Assembly (NCBI RefSeq): GCF_018343795.1
Contig: NZ_CP074346.1
Location: 124,001-188,000, forward strand
DNA length: 64,000 nucleotides
Origin: Phocoenobacter atlanticus subsp. cyclopteri
GTDB taxonomy: Bacteria; Pseudomonadota; Gammaproteobacteria; Enterobacterales; Pasteurellaceae
Reading direction: 5' to 3'
The position numbers were made by a program, and so were the translations under genes. Shown here piece after piece: positions 9,198 to 18,447 of this stretch. Within the stretch, counting starts at the first letter, position 1, and each line of letters opens with the position of its first letter. Under the pieces are notes generated by a model. That model was not told the DNA's origin. It saw only the letters and a program-made list of their open reading frames with translations, and made no database searches.

Positions 9198-10028
9198 ATG
9201 CAAGAATCATCAGAATTTATAAACTTACAAAATGAAATTAGATTACGTTATGACACATTAAGTAAACGTTTAAAGCAAGTAGCTGAGTATGTATTAGATA
9301 ACCAAAATAGTATTGTTTTTGAAACCGTTGCTGTTATTGCTGAAAAAGCAAACGTACCACCTTCAACACTTATTCGTTTCGCAAACGCATTTGGCTTTTC
9401 GGGTTTTAACGAAATGAAACAAGTATTTCGTGAAGGAATGGTTGGTTATACTGTAAATTATACGGAACGCTTGAGTATTCATCGTCAGCTTGAAAGCGAA
9501 GACAAAGAAAAAACAGAAACTGCACTAGATGTTTTAAACGTTTATTCCAAAGCTAATACACAATCTCTTTATCAACTTGCTCATCACACTTCATTAGAAC
9601 AATTAAATAAAGCTGTTGATATTCTTGATGGAGCAAATAATATTTTTATTGTGGGACTGAAACGCTCTTTTAGTGTGGCTTGTTATTTAAATTATGCATT
9701 ACATCATTTAAATTGTCGTTCTTTTATTATTGATGGTTTAGGTGGAATGTTTGATGAACAATGTAATCAAATACAAGATGGTGATGTTGTTGTTGCCATT
9801 AGTTTTTCTCCCTATGCTGAAGAAGCTATTGAAATAATGAATGTAACAGCTAAAAAAGGGATAAAACAGATTGCTATTACAGATAGTCAAATCAGTCCGA
9901 TTTTAGCATTCAGTGATGTTTCTTTTGTAGTAAAAGAAGCACAAGTTCATGGTTTTCGTTCTCAGTGTGCCACAATAACTCTTACTCAAACATTAGCACT
10001 TTCTTTAGGCTTAAAGAGATCTAGCTAA
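9198..10028 (+). CDS. iolR: RpiR-family regulator of the inositol locus
   Basis: 276-residue cytosolic transcription factor. Residues about 10-85 form the RpiR helix-turn-helix domain (LKQVAEYVLDNQ; PPSTLIRFANAFGFSGF); residues about 130-255 form a SIS sugar-phosphate-binding domain (IFIVGLKRSFSVACYLN; DVVVAISFSPYAEEAIEI). In Gammaproteobacteria and rhizobia such a gene next to iol genes encodes the IolR repressor, released by an inositol catabolite. It lies between the catabolic and transport genes. Its ribosome site AGGGGA is in a potential hairpin. A sharp terminator at 10059 separates it from the ABC genes. Confidence 0.85.
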   Translation: MQESSEFINLQNEIRLRYDTLSKRLKQVAEYVLDNQNSIVFETVAVIAEKANVPPSTLIRFANAFGFSGFNEMKQVFREGMVGYTVNYTERLSIHRQLESEDKEKTETALDVLNVYSKANTQSLYQLAHHTSLEQLNKAVDILDGANNIFIVGLKRSFSVACYLNYALHHLNCRSFIIDGLGGMFDEQCNQIQDGDVVVAISFSPYAEEAIEIMNVTAKKGIKQIAITDSQISPILAFSDVSFVVKEAQVHGFRSQCATITLTQTLALSLGLKRSS

Positions 10029-10058
10029 AATTCTATTGTCAAAATATATATCTTTTCT

Positions 10059-10084
10059 AAATCCCATATCATATGGGATTTTTT
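10059..10084 (+). terminator. Terminator of iolR
   Basis: AATCCCATAT-C-ATATGGGATT followed by TTTT: tight, perfect stem plus T-run. Confidence 0.85.
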
Positions 10085-10128
10085 ATTACACCTATTTTTT
10101 CTTTTATTCTATAAAACTAACAAGAAAA

Positions 10129-10144
10129 TAAGATCTATCTCACA
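10129..10144. promoter_or_regulatory. CRP-like site upstream of the ABC importer
   Basis: TAAGA-N6-TCACA, reading TGTGA-N6-TCTTA on the other strand. It is followed closely by the short dyad AACATTTAATGTT at about 10153-10165. Third CRP-like site in the inositol locus. The 263-base stretch 10029-10291 otherwise holds only the iolR terminator. Confidence 0.4.
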
Positions 10145-10291
10145 TTTTTGAACATTTAATGTTGATTATAGAGTAATTAAAAGTATTATCTTAACTGAAG
10201 CATTTATTTTTTAATGTTTTTAATTGAAATGTATATTCCTGTATTTGGTTTGTATGTTTTATTAATTTTTCTATGTAAGGAGAATAACCCT

Positions 10292-11227
10292 ATGAAAAAA
10301 GTATTATTAGCAACATTGTGTGGTGCATTATTAAGCTCTCAAGTCGCAATGGCAAAAAACCTTGTTGTTGGTGCACCAATGGTTTCATTTTCAGATAAAT
10401 GGCAAACTTATTTACAAGATGCCATTCGTGATTTTGATAAAAAACATGATGATGTTGAATTCAGATTATCAGATGCAAATGCAGATGCAGCACGTTTATT
10501 AAATGATGTTGAAACATTTATTGACCAAGGGGTAGATGCATTATTGGTTGTTCCTACAGATCCAGAGATTGTTAAAGCGATTGGTCGTAAGGCCAAAAAA
10601 GCAGGTATTCCATTAGTAATTGTAAATCGTAAACCACTAGAAGATTCAATGAAATATGTAACAAGTTATGTAGGTTCTGATGAAGTTGAAGGTGGACGTC
10701 TTCAAGGTCAATTTATTGCAGATACTCTAAAAGGTAAAGATGCAAAAGGTATTATTCTTATGGGTCCTTTAGGTCTAGATGCTCAGATCAAAAGAACGCA
10801 AGGAAATAAAGAAATTTTTGAGAAAAATCCTAATATCAAAATTATTGCTGAACAAGAAGGTAAATGGGATCGTGCAAAAGGTTTAGAAATTACAGAAAAT
10901 CTTTTAGCTGCACATAGAGATATTAACGTAATTGTGAGTAATAATGATGAAATGGCAATTGGTGCAATTTTGGCAAGTCGTAAACTTAAAGTAAATGACA
11001 ATGACATTATTATTGTTGGTTTGGATGCAACTCCTGATGCATTGGAATATTTAGGTGATGGGCTTGATGCAACCGTATTCCAATCTGCTCAAGGTCAAGG
11101 TCAAACTGGTGCTGAAATGGCTTATTTAGCCGCACAAGGTAAGGAAGTACCAAAACTAAAAATGGTACCATTTGAGCTTGTGACAGTAGATAAAAAAGCA
11201 GAATATCAAGCAAAATATAAAAAATAA
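10292..11227 (+). CDS. Periplasmic sugar (inositol) binding protein, first copy
   Basis: Solute-binding protein of a ribose/inositol-class ABC importer, 311 residues. Signal peptide MKKVLLATLCGALLSSQVAMA is followed by the Peripla_BP_4 fold: NLVVGAPMVSFSDKWQTYLQ, GVDALLVVPTD, PLVIVNRKP, NNDEMAIGA, IVGLDATPDAL. The start at 10292 is chosen because AAGGAG lies 9 bases upstream and the signal peptide begins there; an upstream in-frame ATG at 10214 would give an unlikely leader. Position after the iol genes points to myo-inositol as ligand; that is inference. A very similar second copy follows after a strong hairpin. Confidence 0.88.
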   Translation: MKKVLLATLCGALLSSQVAMAKNLVVGAPMVSFSDKWQTYLQDAIRDFDKKHDDVEFRLSDANADAARLLNDVETFIDQGVDALLVVPTDPEIVKAIGRKAKKAGIPLVIVNRKPLEDSMKYVTSYVGSDEVEGGRLQGQFIADTLKGKDAKGIILMGPLGLDAQIKRTQGNKEIFEKNPNIKIIAEQEGKWDRAKGLEITENLLAAHRDINVIVSNNDEMAIGAILASRKLKVNDNDIIIVGLDATPDALEYLGDGLDATVFQSAQGQGQTGAEMAYLAAQGKEVPKLKMVPFELVTVDKKAEYQAKYKK

Positions 11228-11239
11228 AGTTTAGTGGAT

Positions 11240-11265
11240 AGAGCAAGAGTGAAAGCTCTTGCTCT
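11240..11265 (+). promoter_or_regulatory. Intercistronic hairpin between the two binding-protein genes
   Basis: AGAGCAAGAG / CTCTTGCTCT with a short loop and no T-run. Such stems downstream of a binding-protein gene often protect the upstream mRNA and raise its level relative to the membrane genes. Confidence 0.7.
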
Positions 11266-11304
11266 TACTAAATAGTTATCATTATAGGTTGGGAGTAATA
11301 GGCG

Positions 11305-12240
11305 ATGTTTAAGAAAAGTTTAATATTAGGTTTAGGAATTTATTGTTTTTCTTTGATGGTTCAAGCAAAAGAATTAGTTATTGGGGTATCAATGTATAGC
11401 TTGTCTGATAAATACCCAACTTATTTACAAGATGCAATGAAACGTTTTGATAAAGAACATAATGATGTCAGATTTAAATATGCCGATGCAAATTCGGATC
11501 CTGCTCGAATGTTAAATGATATTGAGAATTTTATTGACTCAGGTGTTGATGCTTTACTTGTAATGCCAACAGATAAAAATATTGTGAAAGCGGTAGGATT
11601 AAAGGCAAAAAAAGCAAAATTACCTTTGGTTATCGTAAATGGTAAACCAAAAGAAAAAGATATGAAATATGTCACGAGCTTTATTGGTTCTGAAGAAATC
11701 ACAGCGGGTGAAATGCAATCTGAATTTATTTTAAAACAACTTAATGGGAAAGCAGCAAAAGCTATTATTCTAATGGGGCCTCTAGGCTGGGAAGCTCAAA
11801 TTCAACGGACAGAAGGTAATCAAAAAGTTTTAAAACCGCATTCTGAAATAAAAATCATCACAAAACAAGAGGCTAAATGGGATAGAGCTAAAGCAATGGA
11901 TATTACTGAAAATCTTTTAGCTGCTCATAAAGATATTAATGTTATTTTTAGTAACAATGATGAAATGGCAATTGGTGCATTGCTTGCAGCTAGAAAGATG
12001 GGGTTGAAAGATGAAGATTTATTAATTGTTGGTATTGATGCTACACCAGATGCTTTGGCTTATTTAGGAAAAGGATTAGATGCGACGGTTTATCAATCTG
12101 CAGCAGGTCAAGGCTCATTAAGTGCGGAAATTGCTTATAAAGCAGCAAAAGGAGAGAAAGTAGCACAATATAATTGGATTCCTTTTGAACTGGTGACACC
12201 AGAGAAAAAAGAAAAATATTTACATAAATATAAAGAATAG
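11305..12240 (+). CDS. Periplasmic sugar (inositol) binding protein, second copy
   Basis: 311 residues, the same length as the preceding gene and plainly its paralogue: signal peptide MFKKSLILGLGIYCFSLMVQA, then KELVIGVSMYSLSDKYPTYL, GVDALLVMPTD, PLVIVNGKP, NNDEMAIGALLA, IVGIDATPDALAYLGKG. The ligand-pocket segments differ in places (NRKP versus NGKP; VSMYSLSDKY versus APMVSFSDKW), so ligand range may differ. GGGAG lies 9 bases before the ATG. Translationally separate from copy one but in the same transcription unit with the ATPase and permease. Confidence 0.88.
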   Translation: MFKKSLILGLGIYCFSLMVQAKELVIGVSMYSLSDKYPTYLQDAMKRFDKEHNDVRFKYADANSDPARMLNDIENFIDSGVDALLVMPTDKNIVKAVGLKAKKAKLPLVIVNGKPKEKDMKYVTSFIGSEEITAGEMQSEFILKQLNGKAAKAIILMGPLGWEAQIQRTEGNQKVLKPHSEIKIITKQEAKWDRAKAMDITENLLAAHKDINVIFSNNDEMAIGALLAARKMGLKDEDLLIVGIDATPDALAYLGKGLDATVYQSAAGQGSLSAEIAYKAAKGEKVAQYNWIPFELVTPEKKEKYLHKYKE

Positions 12241-12308
12241 AAATAAACAGCATAACCCTATTTAGTTACATCAGTTAATTTTCCTTAAATAGTTTAAAGG
12301 AGTAATAA

Positions 12309-13817
12309 ATGAATAATAATTTGAATGAATCTCCATATATTTTAGAAATGCGAAATGTTTCTAAAACTTTTCCTGGGGTAAAAGCATTAGATCGGATTAA
12401 TTTAAAAGTTAAGAAAGGTTCTGTGCATGCACTAATGGGAGAAAATGGCGCAGGTAAATCAACTTTAATGAAAATTCTTTATGGAATTTATACCCCTGAT
12501 GAAGGTGGAGAGTTGATTTTAGATGGTAAGGTTTTTGATCCTAAACGCCCCATTGATGCGATCAACCGCGGATTAACAATGGTACCACAAGAAATTTCAC
12601 CAGCACCAAATTTGACTATTTCTGACAATCTCTTTTTAGGTCGAGAGGTGACAAAAAGTAGATTTTTTGTAGACCAGAAGAAAATGGATTATGAGGCAAA
12701 TGAAATTTTAGAATCTTTGGGAATTCCTTTAGATGTGAAATTAAAAATGTCAGACGTATCTGTCGCAAAAGCTCAGCTTGTTGCTATCGCAACAGCGGTA
12801 TCAAACTATGCTAAAGTTATTATTATGGATGAGCCAACCACTGCTTTAACAGAAGGAGAAGTTGAACAGCTATATAAAATTATAAATACCGTACGTGAAC
12901 GTGGTATAGCTATTATTTTTATTTCACATAAATTAGATGAAGTTTTTAAGGTTGCTGATGAAATTACTGTTATCCGAGATGGTGAGTATGTAGGAACGAA
13001 AGATGTAAAAGATGTAACTAAAGATGAATTGATTTCAATGATGGTTGGTCGAGATATGTCGGAAATGTTCCAACGAGAAGAATTGGAACCTTCTGATGAA
13101 ATTGTATTAGAGATTAAAAATTTCTGCCGTGAGGATCATTATCAAAATGTTAATTTTAAAGTATATAAAGGTGAAATATTTGGTATTGCAGGTTTAGTTG
13201 GAGCAGGACGTTCTGAAATAGTAGAAGGGCTATTTGGCTATAAACCAGCAGATAGTGGTGAAATTTATATTCATGGTAAAAAAGTTGATATTCGAACACC
13301 AAATGATGCAATGAAACATAAAATTGGCTTTGTTACTGAAGATAGAAAATTAACAGGATTATTCTTAAATTTAAGTATTACGGATAATATTATTATGCCT
13401 AAAATGTCTCCTTATCTAGAGAATTTTTTACTTTCAGTAACCAAAGCAAACAAAATAGCAGACTTACAAAAAGATAAGTTAAGAATTAAAGCCCCTAATG
13501 TTGATGTTGTTACAGATAATTTATCAGGAGGTAACCAACAAAAAGTATTACTTGCAAGATGGTTAATTTTAGAACCAGATGTTCTTATTCTTGATGAACC
13601 AACCAAAGGGATTGATGTGGGAGCAAAAGCAGAACTCTATAAGCTAATGGTTGAGTTAGCTAGACAAGGTAAAACAATTATTATGATTACTTCTGATATG
13701 CTAGAGCTTTTAGCGATGAGTGATCGAGTAATGGTTATGCATGAAGGACATCAAGTGGGAATTATTCCACGTAATGAATTAACTCAAGAGCGAGTACTTG
13801 AATTAGCATCGGGCTAA
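12309..13817 (+). CDS. Sugar ABC importer ATPase (two nucleotide-binding domains)
   Basis: 502 residues with two ABC domains in the RbsA/MglA/inositol class. The first has Walker A GENGAGKST (about 44-52) and Walker B IIMDEPTTAL; the second has the degenerate Walker A GLVGAGRSE, signature LSGGNQQK and Walker B LILDEPTKGID, as is normal in this class. A good AAGGAG precedes the ATG. Powers import of the ligand bound by the two upstream proteins, through the single permease downstream as a homodimer. Inositol as substrate is inferred from context. Confidence 0.92.
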   Translation: MNNNLNESPYILEMRNVSKTFPGVKALDRINLKVKKGSVHALMGENGAGKSTLMKILYGIYTPDEGGELILDGKVFDPKRPIDAINRGLTMVPQEISPAPNLTISDNLFLGREVTKSRFFVDQKKMDYEANEILESLGIPLDVKLKMSDVSVAKAQLVAIATAVSNYAKVIIMDEPTTALTEGEVEQLYKIINTVRERGIAIIFISHKLDEVFKVADEITVIRDGEYVGTKDVKDVTKDELISMMVGRDMSEMFQREELEPSDEIVLEIKNFCREDHYQNVNFKVYKGEIFGIAGLVGAGRSEIVEGLFGYKPADSGEIYIHGKKVDIRTPNDAMKHKIGFVTEDRKLTGLFLNLSITDNIIMPKMSPYLENFLLSVTKANKIADLQKDKLRIKAPNVDVVTDNLSGGNQQKVLLARWLILEPDVLILDEPTKGIDVGAKAELYKLMVELARQGKTIIMITSDMLELLAMSDRVMVMHEGHQVGIIPRNELTQERVLELASG

Positions 13818-13881
13818 TTTCAAAAAAGTATCAAGAGTTGAAACAAATTATTTTATAAAATTAACTAAAGAGGTATTTATT

Positions 13882-14835
13882 ATGTCATCTCTAAATCTAA
13901 AAAAAGTGATTAATACTTATGGAATGCTACTCATACTTGTTTTATTGTTTTTAGCCTTATCTATGTCTATTGACGGATTCTTATCGAGTAGAACAATTTT
14001 TAGTATTATCGAACAGGTATCAATGTTTGGTATTATTGCAATAGGGGTAACTTTAGCGATTATTACAACAGGGATTGACCTTTCATCAGGATCTGTAGTC
14101 GCATTAACCGCAGTGGTTGCGGCATCAGTTGTTGAATCGGTTGATACACCAACCTATGCTTTAATGGCATTTACTTTATCTATTTTAGTTGGTGCTGTTA
14201 TTGGATTTATCAATGGTGGATTAACAGCCTATGGTTCAATTCCTCCTTTTATTGCAACATTAGGTATGATGACTATGGCAAGAGGGGCAGCACAGCTCTA
14301 TTCTGATGGTCGTCCAATTGATGCTTCTGCTGAATCTTTCACTTGGATTGCGGATATTGATTTCTTTGGTTTACCTGGTTTGGTGCTTGTTTATCTAGTC
14401 ATTGTGATTGCCACACATATTCTACTTAGTCGTTCAACCTTTGGTCGTCATATTTATGCGATTGGAGGAAACTTAAATGCAGCAAAGATTTGTGGTATTA
14501 ATACAAAAAGAACATTAATTTGGGTATATATTATTGCTGGTGCATTAGCTGGTTTAGCAGGAGCATTACTTGCTGCCAGAACCTACGCAGGTAACCCTTC
14601 TTATGGTTTAGCTTGGGAGTTAGATGCGATTGCAGCAGCGGTAATCGGTGGTGTATCTTTAGCAGGTGGTGTTGGTAGTATTCCAATGTGTGTGGTAGGT
14701 GCATTGATTATTGGTACAACAAATAAAGGCTTAAATATGTTAGGAGTTGATCCATACTGGCAACAAATTATTAAAGGTGCAATTATTATTGTAGCAGTGT
14801 TACTTGATACATTAAAACGTCGTAAAAAAGCATAA
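13882..14835 (+). CDS. Sugar ABC importer permease
   Basis: 317-residue inner-membrane protein of the RbsC class, with about eight to ten hydrophobic segments from residue 11 on (MLLILVLLFLALSMSI; MFGIIAIGVTLAIITTGIDLSSGSV split by the conserved LSSGS). The conserved INGGLTAYGSIPPFIATLG and the EAA-like region AKICGINTKRTL are present. GAGG lies before the ATG at 13882. Last gene of the four-gene importer; the transcript ends at an uptake-sequence hairpin at 14856. Confidence 0.92.
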   Translation: MSSLNLKKVINTYGMLLILVLLFLALSMSIDGFLSSRTIFSIIEQVSMFGIIAIGVTLAIITTGIDLSSGSVVALTAVVAASVVESVDTPTYALMAFTLSILVGAVIGFINGGLTAYGSIPPFIATLGMMTMARGAAQLYSDGRPIDASAESFTWIADIDFFGLPGLVLVYLVIVIATHILLSRSTFGRHIYAIGGNLNAAKICGINTKRTLIWVYIIAGALAGLAGALLAARTYAGNPSYGLAWELDAIAAAVIGGVSLAGGVGSIPMCVVGALIIGTTNKGLNMLGVDPYWQQIIKGAIIIVAVLLDTLKRRKKA

Positions 14836-14855
14836 TTTAAGATTATTATAAATCT

Positions 14856-14909
14856 AAGCGGTACGATTTTTCCCTAAATTTGCAAATTTATGGTAGGATC
14901 GCACCGCTT
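14856..14909 (+). terminator. Uptake-sequence hairpin after the importer
   Basis: AAGCGGTACGAT (14856-14867) faces ATCGCACCGCTT (14898-14909), one mismatch, followed by TATTATTT. Typical paired-USS terminator. Confidence 0.7.
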
Positions 14910-14950
14910 TATTATTTATAGAACAACAATTAGAACACAAACAACAGATT

Positions 14951-16399
14951 ATGAAATTTATCATTAAACTTTTTCCTGAAATTATGATTAAAAGTGATTC
15001 GGTTCGTAAACGCTTTGTCAAAATTTTAACCAGTAATATCCGTAATACCTTAATTAAATACGATAAAACTGTCACAGTAGTACGTAATTGGGATTTTATT
15101 GAAGTACGCACTAAAGATAAAACCAAAAAACAGCTGGTGTTAGATTTATTGCAACGCACACCTGGTATCCATCATATTTTAGAAGTGGAAGAAACGCCTT
15201 TCACCGATATGCACGATATTTTTGAACAAACTTATTTAGCCGTAAAGGATCAACTAGAAAATAAAACCTTTTGCGTACGAGTAAAACGCAAAGGCAAACA
15301 CGAATTCCGTTCGATTGATTTAGAGCGTTATATTGGCGGTGGATTAAATCAGCGTATTGAATCGGCAAAAGTAAAATTAACCAAGCCAGATGTGACGGTT
15401 CGTGTTGATATTGACCACGATAAAATGCTATTTATTAGAGAACGTTATCAAGGGTTAGGTGGCTATCCAATCGGTACCCAAGAAGATGTGCTTTCTCTGA
15501 TTTCAGGAGGTTTTGATTCGGGTGTTTCAAGTTATATGCTATTAAGACGTGGTTCTCGTGTGCATTATTGTTTCTTTAATTTGGGCGGAGCAGGACACGA
15601 AATCGGTGTAAAACAAATGGCGTATCATATTTGGAACCGTTATAGCACGTCTCATAAAGTGCGTTTTATTGCCGTTAATTTTGAAGATGTGGTCGGCGAA
15701 ATATTAGAAAAAGTTGAAAATGGTCAAATGGGCGTGATTTTAAAACGTATGATGGTGAGAGCCGCGAGTAAAGTTGCTGAGCATTTTAATATTGAAGCCA
15801 TTGTAACTGGAGAAGCTTTAGGACAAGTTTCAAGCCAAACCTTAACCAATTTACGTTTAATTGACAAAGCCTCCGAGCGTTTAGTATTACGTCCGTTAAT
15901 TACCCACGATAAAGAACAAATTATCGCAATGGCAAAACAAATTGGTACGGATGATATTGCCAAAAGTATGCCAGAATTTTGTGGGGTGATTTCTAAAAAT
16001 CCAACCGTAAAAGCCATTGAAAGTAAAATTTTAGAAGAAGAAAATCACTTTAATTTTGAAATTTTAAATCAAGCGGTTGAAAATGCTGATGTGTTAGATA
16101 TTCGAGAAATTGCAGCTCAAACAGAAAAAGAAGTTGTGGCGGTTGAAACGACTTCTGAATTTAGTGACAATGATATTGTCTTAGATATTCGTAGCCCTGA
16201 AGAAGTGGATGAAGTCGCTTTTGAATTGGAGGGTGTGGAAGTGAAACATTTACCTTTTTATAAATTATCAAGTCAGTTTGGTGAGTTAGATCAGTCTAAA
16301 AACTATTTGCTTTATTGTAGTAGAGGAGTGATGAGTAAATTACAGGCACTTTACTTAAAAGAGAAAGGTTTTATGAATGTGAAAGTGTTCATCATTTAA
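14951..16399 (+). CDS. thiI: tRNA 4-thiouridine / thiazole sulfurtransferase
   Basis: 482 residues, the enterobacterial length with a C-terminal rhodanese domain. NFLD and THUMP region at about 1-165 binds tRNA; the PP-loop SGGFDSGV (about 184-191) adenylates U8; the rhodanese loop YCSRGV carries the persulfide Cys456. Sulfur comes from IscS, encoded at 30241 in this window, for s4U8 in tRNA and for thiamine thiazole. The ribosome site is weak. Eighteen bases separate it from yciO. Confidence 0.96.
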   Translation: MKFIIKLFPEIMIKSDSVRKRFVKILTSNIRNTLIKYDKTVTVVRNWDFIEVRTKDKTKKQLVLDLLQRTPGIHHILEVEETPFTDMHDIFEQTYLAVKDQLENKTFCVRVKRKGKHEFRSIDLERYIGGGLNQRIESAKVKLTKPDVTVRVDIDHDKMLFIRERYQGLGGYPIGTQEDVLSLISGGFDSGVSSYMLLRRGSRVHYCFFNLGGAGHEIGVKQMAYHIWNRYSTSHKVRFIAVNFEDVVGEILEKVENGQMGVILKRMMVRAASKVAEHFNIEAIVTGEALGQVSSQTLTNLRLIDKASERLVLRPLITHDKEQIIAMAKQIGTDDIAKSMPEFCGVISKNPTVKAIESKILEEENHFNFEILNQAVENADVLDIREIAAQTEKEVVAVETTSEFSDNDIVLDIRSPEEVDEVAFELEGVEVKHLPFYKLSSQFGELDQSKNYLLYCSRGVMSKLQALYLKEKGFMNVKVFII

Positions 16400-16416
16400 T
16401 TAATAAAGGAAATCCA

Positions 16417-17037
16417 ATGAGTCAATTTTTTTATATCCATCCAGATAATCCACAACAACGTTTGATTAATCAGGCAGTAGAAATTATTAAGCAAGGTGGA
16501 GTAATTGTATATCCAACAGATTCAGGCTATGCATTAGGTTGTGGTATCGGAGAGAAGCGAGCGATAGATAAAATTGTAGAAATTCGTAAATTACCTCAAA
16601 ATCATAATTTTACATTGGTTTGCAGTGATTTATCAGAGCTATCAAATTATGCGTTAGTGACCAATGTTTCCTATCGTTTAATTAAAAATAACGTGCCAAA
16701 TCCCTACACTTTTATTCTTCCTGCGACCAAAGAAGTACCACGTCGTTTATGGACGAAGCGTAAAACTATAGGTATTCGAGTGCCTAAAAATAATATCGCA
16801 TTGGCTTTATTACAAACCTTGGGTGAGCCTATTTTATCTTGTTCACTAATGTTACCAGATGAAGAGGTTACTCAATCTGATCCTGATGAAATCAGAAATT
16901 ATTTAGAACGTCGAGTAGAATTGATTATTCACGGAGGGTATTTAGGACAAACCCCTACGACAGTAATTGATTTAACAGACGATACACCAATGATTATTCG
17001 TGAAGGAATGGGCGATTTAACGCCTTTCTTAGCATAA
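16417..17037 (+). CDS. yciO: YciO, Sua5/TsaC-like protein
   Basis: 206 residues, exactly the E. coli YciO length, and very close in sequence (MSQFFYIHPDNPQQRLINQA; VYPTDSGYALGC; NYTFIL-type segment as PYTFILPATKEVPRR). It shares the dsRNA-binding fold of threonylcarbamoyl-AMP synthases, but its own reaction in the cell is not settled. AAGGA precedes the ATG. Co-directional with thiI and rluB. Confidence 0.93.
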   Translation: MSQFFYIHPDNPQQRLINQAVEIIKQGGVIVYPTDSGYALGCGIGEKRAIDKIVEIRKLPQNHNFTLVCSDLSELSNYALVTNVSYRLIKNNVPNPYTFILPATKEVPRRLWTKRKTIGIRVPKNNIALALLQTLGEPILSCSLMLPDEEVTQSDPDEIRNYLERRVELIIHGGYLGQTPTTVIDLTDDTPMIIREGMGDLTPFLA

Positions 17038-17087
17038 AATAATTAATAACCGACGCTTGTGAAAGCGACAACCAAAAGGAAAGACAA

Positions 17088-18041
17088 ATGAAAAATTTGC
17101 AAAAAAAGACCGCAAACCGACCGCTTAGATCTGCACCAAAAGCAGCAGTGAAGAAAGTAGAAAAACCATTAGAGAAGAAGACTAAAGAAAAGGCAGCAGA
17201 AGGAGAGAAACTGCAAAAAATCTTAGCAAGAGCGGGTAAAGGTTCACGTCGTGAATTAGAAAAAGTGATTGAGCAGGGGCGAGTCAGTGTCGATGGAAAA
17301 ATCGCACAGTTAGGCGATCGAGTTCAATTAAGTAATGGTACAAAAATCCGAATGGATGGTCACATTGTTTACTTAAAAAATGCTGAAAAAGAAGTTTGCC
17401 GAGTTTTAATGTATTACAAACCAGAAGGAGAACTTTGTACTCGCTCTGATCCAGAAGGTCGTGCGACGGTTTTTGATCGTTTACCTCGTTTAACGGGTTC
17501 AAGATGGATTGCGGTTGGGCGTTTAGATATTAATACTTCAGGATTATTACTCTTTACTACCGACGGTGAGTTGGCTAATCGTTTAATGCATCCAAGTCAA
17601 GAAGTGGAACGTGAGTACTCAGTACGTGTGTTTGGAAATGTGGATGACGCAATGTTACAACGTTTACGTAAAGGCGTTAAACTTGAAGATGGAATGGCAA
17701 ACTTTAAACAAATCAAAGCGACAGGCGGTGCAGGCATTAACCAATGGTTTGATGTGACACTAACGGAAGGGCGAAATAGAGAAGTCCGCCGTTTATGGGA
17801 ATCTCAAGAGGTTCAAGTGAGCCGTTTGATCCGTATTCGTTATGGTAATATTAAACTACAAAAGGGTTTACCACGTGGCGGCTGGGAAGAAATGGATTTA
17901 CAAAAAGTCAATTATTTACGTGAGTTAGTAGGCTTACCACCTGAAACAGAATCAAAAATAGATGTGACTAAAAATCGTCGTAGAACGAATATTCGCCAAA
18001 TTAGAAAATCAGTGAAACAGCATCAGAAATATAGAAAATAA
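17088..18041 (+). CDS. rluB: 23S rRNA pseudouridine 2605 synthase
   Basis: 317 residues: a basic, Ala/Lys-rich N-terminal tail to about 40, an S4 RNA-binding domain ([17 protein letters not shown]), then the RsuA/RluB catalytic domain with the active Asp in [14 protein letters not shown] and the [11 protein letters not shown] motif. A basic C-terminal tail ends the protein, as in RluB rather than RluE/RluF. AAAGGAAAG precedes the ATG. Confidence 0.93.
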   Translation: MKNLQKKTANRPLRSAPKAAVKKVEKPLEKKTKEKAAEGEKLQKILARAGKGSRRELEKVIEQGRVSVDGKIAQLGDRVQLSNGTKIRMDGHIVYLKNAEKEVCRVLMYYKPEGELCTRSDPEGRATVFDRLPRLTGSRWIAVGRLDINTSGLLLFTTDGELANRLMHPSQEVEREYSVRVFGNVDDAMLQRLRKGVKLEDGMANFKQIKATGGAGINQWFDVTLTEGRNREVRRLWESQEVQVSRLIRIRYGNIKLQKGLPRGGWEEMDLQKVNYLRELVGLPPETESKIDVTKNRRRTNIRQIRKSVKQHQKYRK

Positions 18042-18054
18042 TTAAGTTATAAAT

Positions 18055-18117
18055 AAGCGGTCACTTACTTCAAAGAATTTGCAAATTTTTGAAAGAATGT
18101 TACCGCTTGTTTTTTTG
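18055..18117 (+). terminator. Uptake-sequence terminator after rluB
   Basis: AAGCGGT (18055-18061) and ACCGCTT (18102-18108), with inner AAATTTGCAAATTT-like AT arms, then a run of T. Confidence 0.75.
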
Positions 18118-18135
18118 TTTTATTAGGTAAAAAAG

Positions 18136-18447
18136 ATGAAAACACAAATTCGCCAACATTTGAATGAACTGCAAATTGCGATGCAATTACATCATCTATG
18201 GGAAAGCATCAGTCCTTCTCCACAAGATTTAGCGAACGATCAACCTTTTTGTATTGGAACATTGTCTGCAACACAGTGGTTACAATGGATCTTTATTCCA
18301 AGAATGAATGCGTTACTTGATGCAAATGCAGAATTACCTGTTAATTTTTCAATTACTCCTTACTTGGAAGAAGCACTGAAAAATGAAAAATATTTAACTC
18401 AACTATGTGAGCCAATTCAACATATTGAAAAGAAATTAAGTCGTTAA
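18136..18447 (+). CDS. yqcC: YqcC family protein (DUF446)
   Basis: 103-residue small protein with the YqcC pattern (IRQHLNELQIAMQLHHLWE; FCIGTLSATQWLQWIFIPRM). Function not established; it is regularly coupled to truC, as here, where its stop and the truC start share one base (TAATG). Likely translationally coupled. Confidence 0.9.
   Translation: MKTQIRQHLNELQIAMQLHHLWESISPSPQDLANDQPFCIGTLSATQWLQWIFIPRMNALLDANAELPVNFSITPYLEEALKNEKYLTQLCEPIQHIEKKLSR

Noticed and set aside
10214-10291. Longer first binding protein starting at 10214
   Set aside because: The clear AAGGAG and signal peptide start at 10292; the extra 26 residues are not signal-like in this family.
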